DNA of 33,176 nt from Globomyces pollinis-pini (taxonomy: Eukaryota > Chytridiomycota > Chytridiomycetes > Rhizophydiales > Globomycetaceae), in the NCBI GenBank assembly GCA_025399215.1, contig MU621263.1, forward strand, positions 4,106-37,281, given 5' to 3'. Both the position numbers and the translations under genes were made by a program. Shown piece after piece: positions 9,787-20,386 of the stretch (position 1 is its first letter; the number at the start of each line of letters is the position of its first letter). Under the pieces are notes generated by a model, which was given only the letters and a program-made list of their open reading frames with translations, was not told the DNA's origin and made no database searches.

Positions 9787-11032
9787 CTAGGAGAATGATG
9801 CGTTGAATTCTTGATTGTCTCCTCCTTCCAAGATCCTAGAAATATGAGTAGTCGGTGGTTTGTTGTTTTCAACCAAATACTTCATCGCTACTTCCAAGGC
9901 ACTAGCCTTTTCCTGCTATTTTAATTAGTTCATAATCTCTTACTGCACTTGCATTTTTTCCAACCCAGATATAAACATCAATTCCACTATCAAGGATGAA
10001 TACATCATCACTAGATAACAACGATTTTTTAATGGATGCATCTTGCGCAACAACAGTGGTAGTAAGTGGACCAGTGGAATCAGAGACCTTCAATAGGGTT
10101 TTCTTGGTTTGTTGCAAATGTTGTTTAGGATCCACTTTGCGGACAGGCCCCTTTCCACCAACACCGTCCCAGAAAGGAGTTGCATCAGAATCGTTTTGTT
10201 CTAAAAGGGTTTAGCAATTTAATTTTTACCAAACACTTTCACAATTGCCGATTTTCGTTCACCAGCAACAGCGTGTGCATACTCCATTGCCTTATGCTTC
10301 TCTTGGCCACTTGCCTTTTCCCCGTTGAACTGATAGATTTGCAAACCCATGTCAAGTATGAAGCAGTCAGAATCATTTAGGGAGTCGCGAGTTTTAGGGA
10401 CTTCACGAACAACAATGCGATTATTTGCACCGCTAATTTGCAGCAAACGGGATCGGTATTCTTTAGGTCCAACGTGCTTAAATCCGGTTTCAATTCCGCC
10501 AGCCATAATAACGAGCTTTTTAAAGTATGAAAGGAACAATTTCGATTCTGCCCCTTGAACTTCACGGTGTTGAACAGGCAATCCAAGTAAGAAAGTGTCT
10601 AATTCGACAGTCTTGTAAGCAGCAGTGCCAGCTTCATCTTGAGTGGTTTCTAACCCAAGCCAGAAATGAACATCATGCAATAACTTGGTAGGATCATCAG
10701 GTTTTTGATATGTCTACGCGATCAGTAAATAGTAATTACATTCAACAGAATATAACTATCACCGGTGTAAAAGCTACCATAAGTCTCTTTAGGAACTTCA
10801 ACGATATGAAACTTCTCAATTCTCCAGATCAATAAACCGACTATGAATTAGCTAATGATACAGCAAGCCAACCTTTTTGTCCAATATTTTTCCAAGCAGC
10901 TTCTGTCTTTGCTGATGATTGTCAGTAATAAGAATGCATACCAGAATTGAGTTTAACTTCCTTCTCCAACTCGGTTCCCAGACCTGCGATGTTTGTTTCT
11001 GAAATATCCAAGACTTTTGGTTTCGTTAGCAT
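9787..11032 (-). CDS. SVN: Severin/fragmin-type gelsolin-family protein
   Basis: Calcium-dependent actin-severing and capping protein with three gelsolin repeats. Exons 11032-10942, 10911-10873, 10840-10740, 10713-10230, 10200-9944 and 9912-9787 give 365 residues, the usual severin length. Repeat 1 contains [29 protein letters not shown] and [19 protein letters not shown]; repeat 2 [19 protein letters not shown] and [10 protein letters not shown]; repeat 3 [22 protein letters not shown] and [11 protein letters not shown]. It ends [17 protein letters not shown]. The gelsolin core of six repeats is therefore halved, as in severin. An upstream in-frame ATG (11071-11069) overlaps the region just downstream of a TATA box, so the second ATG (11032-11030) is the likelier start. 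Introns are 26-32 nt. Confidence 0.92.
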
Positions 11033-11397
11033 TGAATTTGAATCTGAAAAGAATAAAGAGCGCGAATCCATGGGCTTTTATACACCTCCCTAAGCACAAA
11101 GAACCACAATCAAGTACCAACTCGAAGATTAACTCGTAGATAATTAAGCAATGTTTTTACACATAAGTTCAATTACAGTAAGTAATTATGATAGACTCTA
11201 CTAAACTCAATTTACTAATAAAAAACCCGGCTTATTGATAGTCTATTTCACTACTGATTCATACATATCTACTTGTATTAGGTTGATTCATGCATCTATC
11301 TCTACTAGGGTTCTTTGCTTTTCAACCTCAGATTTTTTTCACGTTCATTTTATTCCCAAAGGTAAGATAAAAGATTGTTGACTGATCAAAAGTAATC
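11033..11397. other. 365-bp divergent promoter region
   Basis: The region between the severin start (minus) and the coiled-coil gene start (plus) contains the severin TATA box. The rest is AT-rich with no visible gene or repeat. Confidence 0.5.
11075..11082 (-). promoter_or_regulatory. TATA box of the severin gene
   Basis: TATAAAAG on the minus strand lies about 43-50 bp upstream of the ATG chosen for severin. A start site 25-30 bp downstream would fall near 11050 and leave a leader of about 20 nt. The position argues against the more upstream ATG as the start. Confidence 0.55.
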
Positions 11398-14385
11398 ATG
11401 GTTCAATTCGAAAATGCCGCTATTGCAGCTGCTACATTGGTCGGAGGAGCTGCTGTATACGCTGCTTCGTCCTTGTTGAATGGAAAAACTAAGAAATCAA
11501 ACGAAAAGGTTGAATTACCTGTTCCAAAAGGTGTACAAAGAGCTCCCGTTAAACAGCCTGAGAATCCTATAAAAAAGGATTCTCAGCAAGTTGTAGTGGT
11601 CAAGAAACCTGTTGATGATGTTCCGGTACAGACTTCAAAATCAGTAGAGCCTGCACCTGTTGTCCCTAAATCTAAACCGGAGAAAGTGACCGAGGTTGTC
11701 CAAAGCACCAAGTCATTGGAAGTTGAATCAAGCACAAAGGAAGTTGAAGAAGTGGTTCCTGTGAAGGAAACAATCAAACCATTTGTCATATCTGATATCA
11801 AAGCTGAAAAGAAGAAAAACAAGGTATCTTAATCTGATTGACGCTTATTTTAGAAAAAAAATGCAAAGAAAGCTCGCAGTATCAAAGAAGCTACAGAAGC
11901 ATTGCTTGCCCAAGTGTCTCAAAGTGAATCTCCAATTAAGGATGAAGCAGATGAAGATGATTTGTTGGCTTTAATTGCAATTCAGAGTAAACCAAAACCT
12001 GCTGTTGTCAAAAAGCCAAGTTTTGTTAAAGAAAAGAAAGTGTCCAACCCTATTGCAACACCAGACAATGATACTATCAAGGTCCCAAAAGTTGCATCAG
12101 TTCAAAAAGCGGAAGTTGTAACTCCAAAACCCACTGAAGTGATTGTCACAAAACCAACGTCTCCTGTAAAATCAACTTTGAAAAGTGAACCGCCTTCAAA
12201 AACAAAGCTAGAATCGGAAGCAGTATCTACTAAAGTGAAGGTTGTGGAAAATACTTCGAATGTAAAGCAAGTACCAGTGTCATCTCCAGAAAAATCCAAT
12301 CTAACTCTCGTTGCTCAAAGCCAAGAAATTAATAATTTGAAAAAAGAACTGAAATCAACTCAAGAACGATTGGCAAAGTCGGAGGCAGATTTTCTACCAT
12401 TGCAAAATGAGTTGGTGATGTTGAGAAACTCGAACAAAGTTCTCACCCAATCGATTGTTAATACTCAACTTGAATCAAAGAATTATAAAACCGAAATTCA
12501 GATTTTGCATTCGAAGCTTCAAGGTGAAATTCAAAAAGCTGCTAAAGTTGAAAGTCAAAAGATCGACTCATTAAATGCCTCTTTAGACCACCTCACTGCA
12601 GAAAAGATTCACTTAAATTCTGTAGTGGAAAGGTTGACCGTAGATAACCAAAGACTTGTTTCTAACGCTGATCATCTCTCCCTCGACAATAAACACTTAA
12701 ATACCAGTCTCATTCAACTAAAAGAGCAATTAGCCAATCAAAAGCATATCACAGATTTGAAGAATCAGGAAAATTCACATCGCATTCAAGCTTTAAAAGA
12801 CGCGCACTCTACCCAAGTGAAGAACCTTTCAAACGATTTTGAAAGTAAACAAGAAAAGCTGGAAGGGGATTTAAAGCGAGAAAAATTTGAAAAAGAGTCA
12901 CATCAAATGCAGTTGAAGTTGAAATTAGTTCAATGCGAAAAATCTGATAAAGAAGCTGCAAATGCCAAAGCCATCAACAGTAAATCTTTAGAGCAATTGG
13001 AGGCTTTAAAGAAAGAGCGTGACTTAATTGCTAAGAAATTATCTACTTCTAACGCTGTTATTGAAGAATTTAAAGCGAAAGTGAAAACCTTGGAAGCTAA
13101 CGCAGTATCCAACGAAGCTCTTGATAAAGCAAACAAAAAGGTGAAAGAATTGGAAAAGCTTTTAAAAACTGCTATTCGCGAGTCTGAAGCATTCCAAGTA
13201 CAGGTCGAAGAAGTGACAGTGGAATTGAACAATCAAAAACACTCAAATGAATCGTTGGTGAAAGATCTGGAAGCAGAAACTGCCGAAGTTGTTAAGCTAA
13301 CTGGGGAATTGCAAGCTGCAAAGGCTTCTATCGCTACTCATGAATTTACTTCACGAGAGTTTGTATTAAAGTACAAGGAATACAAGCAAGAAATTATTCA
13401 ATTAAAGGCTGAATTGGCTGCAGTAGACACAAAGAAAAGTTCCAACTCACAGGAAGAGGTTGCATCCCTGAAAAAGAAATTGAAAGAAGTCACGGAGCAT
13501 GTGGAGAAGTTGCAAAAAATGTCTGATGGATCAAAGACCGGCTTGACCAACTATAAGGCTGCCTCCGGTGTGCAATCCATGTTAGGATATTATGCAAATG
13601 AAGCTCAAACTGCATATTTAGAACGACAATCGGCTATGCAACTGTCTAGCGATCTAAAAGATGCCAATGAAACTATTTCCAAATTGAGGACAGAAATTGA
13701 TGCAATCAAGAATTCTCATGCCCGCCATGCTCCACGAACTGTTGACGACCATCAAATCGATGTCAATTCCAAGTCATCAATATTTGAAAACTATGCAAAC
13801 GTAATTTTGTTAGGACAAGATGCTAAAACTGCACATCTTGAAAAAGAAGGAATGGCTAAAACTGCCCAAGAATTGAAAAAGGCAAATGCTACCATAAAAG
13901 AATTGAAATTGGAATTGGAGAAGCAACAGAAACCAGGGAAATCAGTAGTTGACGATACCGTTACGAAAGATTTGAAAAAGAAAGTTGAAGAATTAACCAA
14001 ATCTCAAGGTGAAAAATCATCAAAAGTGAAGGAATTATTGGCGGAAATTGAGTTGCTTAAAAAACAAAAAGGTGAAGTGAAACCATCAAATGCAAAACCA
14101 TCAAACTCTAACGAAAGCATCCTATCAAGTTCAGACTTGCGAAAACTGTTTGAAAATCGTGCGAAGGCCATCTCAAAAGCTGACAAAGTATTTGCCGAAT
14201 ATGAAATACAACAGTTAATTATCAAAATGTTGGAAACTTCTGGTACCGCAACCTCCAATAAATCAATCGTTAGCACCACTTCACCTTCATTGGAAGCTCT
14301 CTCAAAAGAACTCGCCATCCAACTTGAAGTCAATCATGCTCAGCAAATTTGGTTATCAAACATTCCACCAATTTTCCACAAGTAG
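11398..14385 (+). CDS. Membrane-anchored long coiled-coil protein (kinectin/p180-like layout)
   Basis: A 985-residue protein from exons 11398-11823 and 11854-14385 (30-nt intron). Residues 6-26 (NAAIAAATLVGGAAVYAASSLL) form a single hydrophobic segment followed at once by basic residues, a signal-anchor. A Lys/Val/Pro/Glu-rich linker runs to about 290, then nearly unbroken heptad-type coiled coil to about 900. The layout resembles ER-membrane proteins kinectin and p180, but no signature proves homology. Two segments near the C-terminus are clear internal repeats: about 708-755 (YANEAQTAYLERQSA...DLKDANETISKL) and about 782-830 (YANVILLGQDAKTAHLEKE...ELKKANATIKEL); a shorter relative (LFENRAKAISKADKVF) is at about 905. 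AATAAA lies at 14425-14430. Confidence 0.82.
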
Positions 14386-14485
14386 TATCTATTTGATAGC
14401 TTAGTACAAATTTGTTATCTTAGCAATAAATTGAAAAAAAATGAATTCGTGAAATTTCTGAGGGGTTGATTTACTTTTCCTTCAA

Positions 14486-15308
14486 ATGAATCATAACGCG
14501 TTCTCTGTTAGTGACTTCACCGCTAACCAGTTGAATTCAAAGAATGTTGGTGGTAAGTATGAATTCTTAATTACAAGTGGTTGAAATCATGATTATGCAT
14601 TTGCTCAATAAATGTATTCAATACAAGGAAAGGTAAGATAATCATTTTGAAATTTGATCAAATAGATGGATTTTATCAATGGATATAGTTTTGGCGTCCC
14701 GAAATCATCTGCATCGATCTAGTGTACCAACAAGTGAAGATTCACATAAAGTTAGATTAGAGACGGAGGAGTTTCAACGTAAAACCCTACCAGATCTATC
14801 ACATTATGGTAAGTGTGTTTAATAATTTAATTATAACTAAAGACAATTCAATTTACAATATTGAACATAACATTCAACAAAATAGTTTAATTTTATCACG
14901 ATTGATATGGAGATATGGTAAACTAGTTTAAAAAATAATCAATTAGGCATTGATTTAAAATGTAAATACTTGAAATATCAATTCAAAGATTCCAAAATCA
15001 ATTGGAAAACAATATCATATACCCGGTTAAAGAAAGATATCATGGACGTTTTCAAATCCAATAATGAAAAACTCAAGTTTGAATATTACAAATGTCCAAG
15101 GGATGAAATGATCTGTACGAATGCTAATATGGGGTTGATGAATCATCTTCAACATTTTAGTAAAAGTTTGAAATTGGATATTGTCGATGGGAATTCAAAT
15201 CAAACGAGTTCAACGCGAATTAATGATCATTCGGATGATGTTTCCAAATCCCCATACACCCCGTTAGTACATGGATTGTTTGAAACTAGTCAGACTAGAC
15301 TTGTTTAA
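14486..15308 (+). CDS. Unrecognised 233-aa protein in five exons
   Basis: Exons 14486-14552, 14578-14632, 14666-14808, 14843-14917 and 14947-15308 with introns of 25, 33, 34 and 29 nt. The phases fit and the joined frame is open, which is why I accept the model although no family is recognised. The protein begins MNHNAFSVSDFTANQLNSK. Three helical stretches follow (EIMIMHLLNKCIQYKERWIL, YNIEHNIQQNSLILSRLIWRY, MDVFKSNNEKLKFEYYK), then a polar tail. It has no signal peptide, membrane segment or cysteine motif. It may be a fast-evolving nuclear or cytoskeletal component. Without removing the micro-introns only the last exon would be noticed. Confidence 0.68.
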
Positions 15309-15504
15309 AATAAGATTCATTTTAAGTCCTTCATTCGTTCTTCTAATCTGCTATTGTTTTCACGTTGATTCTTAATGAGAATCTCATAATTTCCTCTTTC
15401 AGTCTATCGAATCAATAGTATTCAAAAGATCGTAATAATTTCTCATCGATTGATTTGTTCCGTTTTTATTCCGTAAACGGTTACACAGATTTTCTTGTTC
15501 TAAT

Positions 15505-16046
15505 ATGTTGGCAATTCGATCGATTCCAAAGATATTATCACTCCATTCTCATTCTATTCTAAAGCAAGGGCGACTAGGAACGAACTGGAAATCAGTCTCA
15601 CCTTTGTTTGGTCAAAATCGAGGTTTTTCTACTCCCTCAAATGAACAGCTGGATTTGATATACCATAAACGAGCTGATGAATATTTGGAAAATTTGGTCG
15701 AGTATTTGGAGGAAATCGGAGATGAATTGGACCACGATGGTTATGATGTGGTTTATTCTTCGGGTGTATTGACTTTGTCACTTGGAAGTTCTGGTATAGT
15801 TATATTCTTGGTTAATCATTTAGGGACTTATGTATTGAATAAGCAACCTCCTAATAGACAAATCTGGCTTTCTTCTCCAACTACGTAATTGATTTCAAAT
15901 TGACTTGTTTTAGTGGACCAAAGCGATTTGACTACGAAGAACCGATCAAGCAATGGGTATATGAACGTACTGGTCTGAAACTTAACGATTTGTTGAACAA
16001 AGAATTGTCAGACATTTTGAAGGCCCCTATTGTGACTCCGAACTGA
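15505..16046 (+). CDS. FXN: Frataxin
   Basis: Mitochondrial allosteric activator of cysteine desulfurase in iron-sulfur cluster assembly. Exons 15505-15884 and 15914-16046 (29-nt intron) give 170 residues. Residues 1-47 are a basic, Ser-rich presequence ending in NRGFSTPSN, a plausible cleavage site. The acidic first helix (DEYLENLVEYLEEIGDELDHD), beta strands (GVLTLSLGSSGIVIFLVNH, TYVLNKQPPNRQIWLSSP) and the intron-spanning TTGPKRFDY segment are the frataxin core. Length and order match the family. The gene converges on bL9, with 200 bp between stops. Confidence 0.95.
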
Positions 16047-16246
16047 TTAATAGCTAATATATTTGACAATTTAAAGTAGCCATTTTTCCATTTCTCCAGT
16101 TCATTGTATGACTTGTTCAATCGTTTGTAAGAGACACGAGTGATACAGTAAATACAAAGCAAATAACGCTATCTAGTTCACAGTGGTATCTTACTATATC
16201 TGTTCAAGTTTTGCAAGGACGATAAATAATTGGGTTTACTATAAGT

Positions 16247-16943
16247 TTATATTTCATCATCATCTGGTTGTTCAATAACTTCAATATCCAGTTTTATAGG
16301 TTCCAAATCAATAGAGAATTGGATTTGAATAGGATGAATTCCAAGAGTTTTAACTTTATCCATAACTATAGCTTCTTTTGGCACAATCAACTTGAATTGA
16401 TCCTGTAGCAAATTACTGACATCAGCATTAGTGACTGAACCAAAAATATTCGTTGAATCAGAGTCAATTGGAACTCTTTCAAAAGTAAGAGCTCCTAACT
16501 TTGCTAACGCATTTCTCAACTCTGACTCAGGTAGACTTTCAAGTGTTTGAGTAGATGTAGATGACGGACCAGTGTATATTCTTCTGACCGACATATTGGC
16601 AAGTTTGTCATCATATGGTACCGTAACGATTGCAGGTGTAATTACTTCAATCCAAGACTTGTCAATGACTACAGGAGCAGTCCAATTATCTGGCAAAATA
16701 GGCTTTCCTTTAAATCTTGGTATATAATATGCTAGTTTGTTTGGGACTAAGAAGTTTCTGGCAAATCCACCTAATAGATTTAACAATGATTAAAAACCGA
16801 CGTTTAGCCAAGATAATCTCGCCTGTAGTTCCTAGTTCGGGCACGTCCTTCAACAAAACAACATGTAGGTCTGATTTAGTGAATTTTGTTCTAATCTGCA
16901 CAAATTTCCTAATGGATAGACAATTATTCAACAATTTGTTCAT
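16247..16943 (-). CDS. MRPL9: Mitochondrial large-subunit ribosomal protein bL9m
   Basis: Exons 16943-16802 and 16770-16247 give 221 residues. The first 25 or so residues are basic with Leu/Ile/Thr and look like a mitochondrial presequence. The bL9 N-domain is clear: DLHVVLLKDVPELGTTGEIILAK, then R-GFARNFLVPNKLAYYIP across the intron, equivalent to the bacterial PGYARNYLLP loop. The C-terminal domain (about 115-221) is more divergent and ends in an acidic DDDE tail. The 31-nt intron has an unusual GTCGGT donor, which is the only way to keep the frame with a GT-AG pair. It diverges from the USP gene, whose start is about 220 bp away. Confidence 0.92.
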
Positions 16944-17165
16944 TTGAAAAAAAAAAGTAAAAAATTGGAAGAACGACTGCAAGCAATTGAAGAAAAGACT
17001 TGAGAGTATGAGCATTTAAATGGAATCCGGCATGGGGAAAGACGTGCAGGTTGATTATTGAGAGTCCAAAATGCGACCAGAAAATATTTCTGGTGTCCGT
17101 ATGATAGATGAAGTTAAAATCCTCTGTACACTTCTTTATCTTTTACATTTGAACAGCATTCTTCA

Positions 17166-19060
17166 ATGTTCGTTTGCACTCTGAAATTGGACCATAATCT
17201 CTCCAAAAAACACTCTTTTACAATCACTGATGCATTGGTTTCTTGTAGACGATCCACCAATGATGTCCCAATGCTGCTAATAAAATCAAATACAAGAACT
17301 ATCTCTTACTCGCTGAAAGAAAATCATTTAAGAATTAGTCCAATGAATATGAAAGGTTCGTCAATTCACGGTTTAATGTTTAGGCGAGTTCTACTTTAGA
17401 TCAACTCATGCTAACGGTAAAATCAATCTCATTCGACAGACAGAGAGCATAGAACCACTGCATAGAATTTTGTCCACATTGAACAATATCGGTATACCTT
17501 AATTCAATTTTTTACATTAGGGTTTGATGTGAAAACGCTGGAGCTATATGATGAAAACTTGCCTATAGAAAAGCCTTTAGTAGTAGTTGACAAATCTGTG
17601 CCATTTGTGTCGAAGGCCAATGATACAATTGCCAAACCCTTCCCATTGAAATCAATTGACTGCAACGCAATGACGGCCAAGAATGTAGTTGATATAGATC
17701 TCACCGGCACTGATATTAAATCTAAAGTATTACAACCGAATTTGTCGACGACATCAATAGACTCTAACAGAACGAAGAAGCGGAAAGCGCACATAGATCT
17801 TACCTGCATTGAAGATGAACCTACAGAAAAAATATTACAGCAAGTAGTGCCGAACATACCTCTTTACGCCGGTATGGCTGTTGACAAAAGATCGAAACGA
17901 TTAGCAATATCTCAAAGGGAATTACAAAATCTCAATTTCTATCTAAACCAACCTTCAAGTAACTCTGATTACAACGTAGAGGGTATACCAAATATTGGCC
18001 AGACATGTTATATAGCTGTTATATTGCAAATGCTCTATCATTCAAATATTCGAAAGAAACTATTGTCGTCAAGAGAATGGGTTCGAAGTGTTCTTGGAAA
18101 TGTAATCTCGTGGCATTTCTCACGTTAGAATACGATATATGAACTCGTTTGTGACATATTTCAAAGGAAATTAAATAGAAAAGCAATTAGTCTTTCGGGT
18201 TTGCAAAATCAAATTAGCAGTGTTTGTAAAAGGTTTAAAAAATCTGAGCAAGAGGTATTACTGATGATTTTAATAATAGGATGCTCATGAGTTTTTAATC
18301 ACGTTGTTGGATCAACTGAGTTTATGTACAATCATTCGTCAAGATGGTGATATATCATTAAACGACTTGAGGAAGAAGGATCCAGTAAACGAATTTGAAT
18401 TTTCGATGAAGGTTTGAGTTCAATGATTATTTACCAAACAGAAAGTCATATCATGTATTGATTGTAGCCACCACTCTGATACTATTGAATCTTTTCGAGA
18501 TATGTCTGTATCGGTACCAGGTCGAGATTCGGAAAATCCAACATCCATGCAATCCTTAATAGCAAGTTATTTCAAGTCAGAAGTTTTGGAATACAAATGC
18601 CAATCCTGTGATGGAAATCGCGCAAGAGCTTCATTATCACTCGCATCCTTGCCAAAATCATTGATATTACACATTAAACGGTTTGATATGGGTGCTCGGT
18701 GTATTAAAAAGCTTGATGAAATAGAAATCCCGTTGATTTTATACCTAGGTTTGCATTTTACTTTAATCTTCAGATGACCAACTTAGTCGTGACGAAAAAG
18801 GGTTCTTGATTGATCGTACGCTGATAAAAAGAAAATATGAATTAATTGGTAAGTGTTGGCCAGTTGACAAATAAGGTATTGTTAATCATCGTGGACATGA
18901 TATTGATTTTGGGCACTACACATTTAATTACCACCTTCCAGGCGATCAGAGTGAATGGATAATATTTGATGATGCAAAAGTAAAGAAGGGGATGTATTGT
19001 CTCGAATCAGAGTCAAAAAAGGATGCATATATTGTATTATACGCATTATCGCGTGAGTGA
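17166..19060 (+). CDS. Ubiquitin-specific protease (C19), USP37-like
   Basis: Deubiquitinase assembled from exons 17166-17355, 17384-17491, 17521-18101, 18129-18254, 18280-18411, 18442-18748, 18774-18848 and 18876-19060 (567 residues; introns 25-30 nt). The N-terminal 110 residues may be a PH-like fold as in USP37. A linker carries two SIM-like words, VVDIDLTG and HIDLTCIEDE, the second right after a basic KKRK. The Cys box is GIPNIGQTCYIAV (Cys 262), followed by DAHEFL, two CxxC pairs (CIDC, CQSC), LPKSLILHIKRF and the His box FGHYTFNY (His 520), then WIIFDDAK (Asp 538/539). The triad is complete. The Cys box departs from the usual GNTCYMN. The start is uncertain: a phase-compatible extension could begin at ATG 17020-17022. 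Confidence 0.88.
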
Positions 19061-19439
19061 TGGTGGTGTATCGTTATCAAAATCGTTATACACGTATAAG
19101 AGATTTGCTACGAGTCTGTCATTTGTCAATATAATCCATATTCATCACTACTATTCTCGCACAACATGTAATTTCAACAAAATTATACATTCACTTCTAT
19201 GCGTGTACTTTTAACTTTTTGTTGTTTTTCTATGGATAGTAATATTCAACTTTTCCATTCAAGTATACGTATAATACATACACGTACAATAACTTACATA
19301 CGACTCCTTAACAGATCATAGTACCCCAACGATAGAGTTGTTCATTGAATTTAATTTGATGTTTCCCAACAAATTTTCTTTGATTCTTTCATCCGCTTCT
19401 TCACACTCAAATTTCCGTTAAAAAACTTCACTTCGTACA
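19061..19439. other. 379-bp intergenic region between two plus-strand genes
   Basis: The stretch follows the USP stop and precedes RER1. It is AT-rich, with pyrimidine-rich sequence in the last 120 bp (many TTTC/TTC words) as is common just upstream of starts. I see no gene or RNA in it. Confidence 0.5.
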
Positions 19440-20112
19440 ATGTCAACTCCAACAGCATCCAATGCTGCTCCCTCGATCCTGACTCAGATAAACAACGTAT
19501 GATATTAATGATGCTGATCGGTTGTAGCGGTACCAGAAAACCCTAGACGATTTGACTCCATATACAAAGCAACGTTGGGCAGTCACTGCCGTCTTTGGAC
19601 TTGTTTATGTTATTCGAGCCGTAACTGCTGAAGGCTGGTATATAGTTACTGTAAGAAGTTTTGGATTGATTTTAGTATGCTTTGGGGATTTACTTGCTTA
19701 ATGTATTATTGGCATTTTTGACTCCGAAATTTGACCCAGCATTAGAAGCAGAATTAAACGATGAAGATGATGGTCCTATGTTGCCAACTAAGGCAGACGA
19801 TGAATTTAGGCCATTCATTCGTAGACTGCCAGAATTCAAATTTTGGTATGATTCAATCAAGTCTGATATACATTTAGGTATTATTCAACCAGGGCTTTTT
19901 TGATTGCTTTTACTTGTACAATGTTTGATGCTTTCGATTTACCAGTCTATTGGCCAATTTTGCTCATGTACTTTATCATACTATTCATCTTGACCATGAG
20001 ACGTCAAATTCAACATGTAAATATGCGTTTATTGAACTTTTAGATGGTAAAATATAAATATGTTCCATGGAATCTCAACAAAAAGAGTTACAATGGCAAT
20101 ACAGCAAAATAG
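19440..20112 (+). CDS. RER1: RER1, Golgi-to-ER retrieval receptor
   Basis: Four-pass Golgi membrane protein that returns certain ER membrane proteins and unassembled subunits by COPI vesicles. Exons 19440-19496, 19528-19650, 19676-19860, 19893-20016 and 20044-20112 give 185 residues. Family words are in order: [91 protein letters not shown]. The third intron (32 nt) has a GTCTGA donor; it is accepted because splicing there restores [17 protein letters not shown] with exact family spacing, whereas reading through hits a stop. AATAAA lies at 20149-20154. Confidence 0.95.
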
Positions 20113-20213
20113 CCCTGGTTCCCAGCTATATATCAGATTCTAATTATCAATAAAGTCGATTAAACCACAACTGCTGTTGAATTTACTATTAGTGTAACCA
20201 TTAACCATTCAAT

Positions 20214-20277
20214 GGTGACACCACCACCAAAAACACACCCACTGTAGTATTGTGTACAGTGTGCTGTCAAAGTCACC
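20214..20277. other. Nested inverted repeats, possible RNA hairpin or 3'-end structure
   Basis: Between convergent genes, GGTGAC (20214-20219) pairs with GTCACC (20272-20277), and inside it CACTGTA (20240-20246) pairs with TACAGTG (20255-20261) across an 8-base loop. This could be a small structured RNA or a transcript-end hairpin. I do not recognise an snRNA, snoRNA or tRNA here. Confidence 0.35.
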
Positions 20278-20386
20278 TTAGAGACTTACTGAGGGGACAA
20301 TCCAAAGGAATGGAATTACAAAAATTGTTTTAAAAACCAAACAATTTGTTTTATTACTGACTGTACAGAACATCGACGATTCCGAC

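Noticed and set aside
11041..11071. Upstream in-frame ATG (11071-11069) as the severin start
   Set aside because: It lies only about 4 bp from the TATA box, too close for a transcript to include it, and adds residues not seen in the family.
14819..14946. A single 128-nt intron in the orphan gene
   Set aside because: Two micro-introns (34 and 29 nt) around a 75-nt open exon in the right phase explain the interval better.
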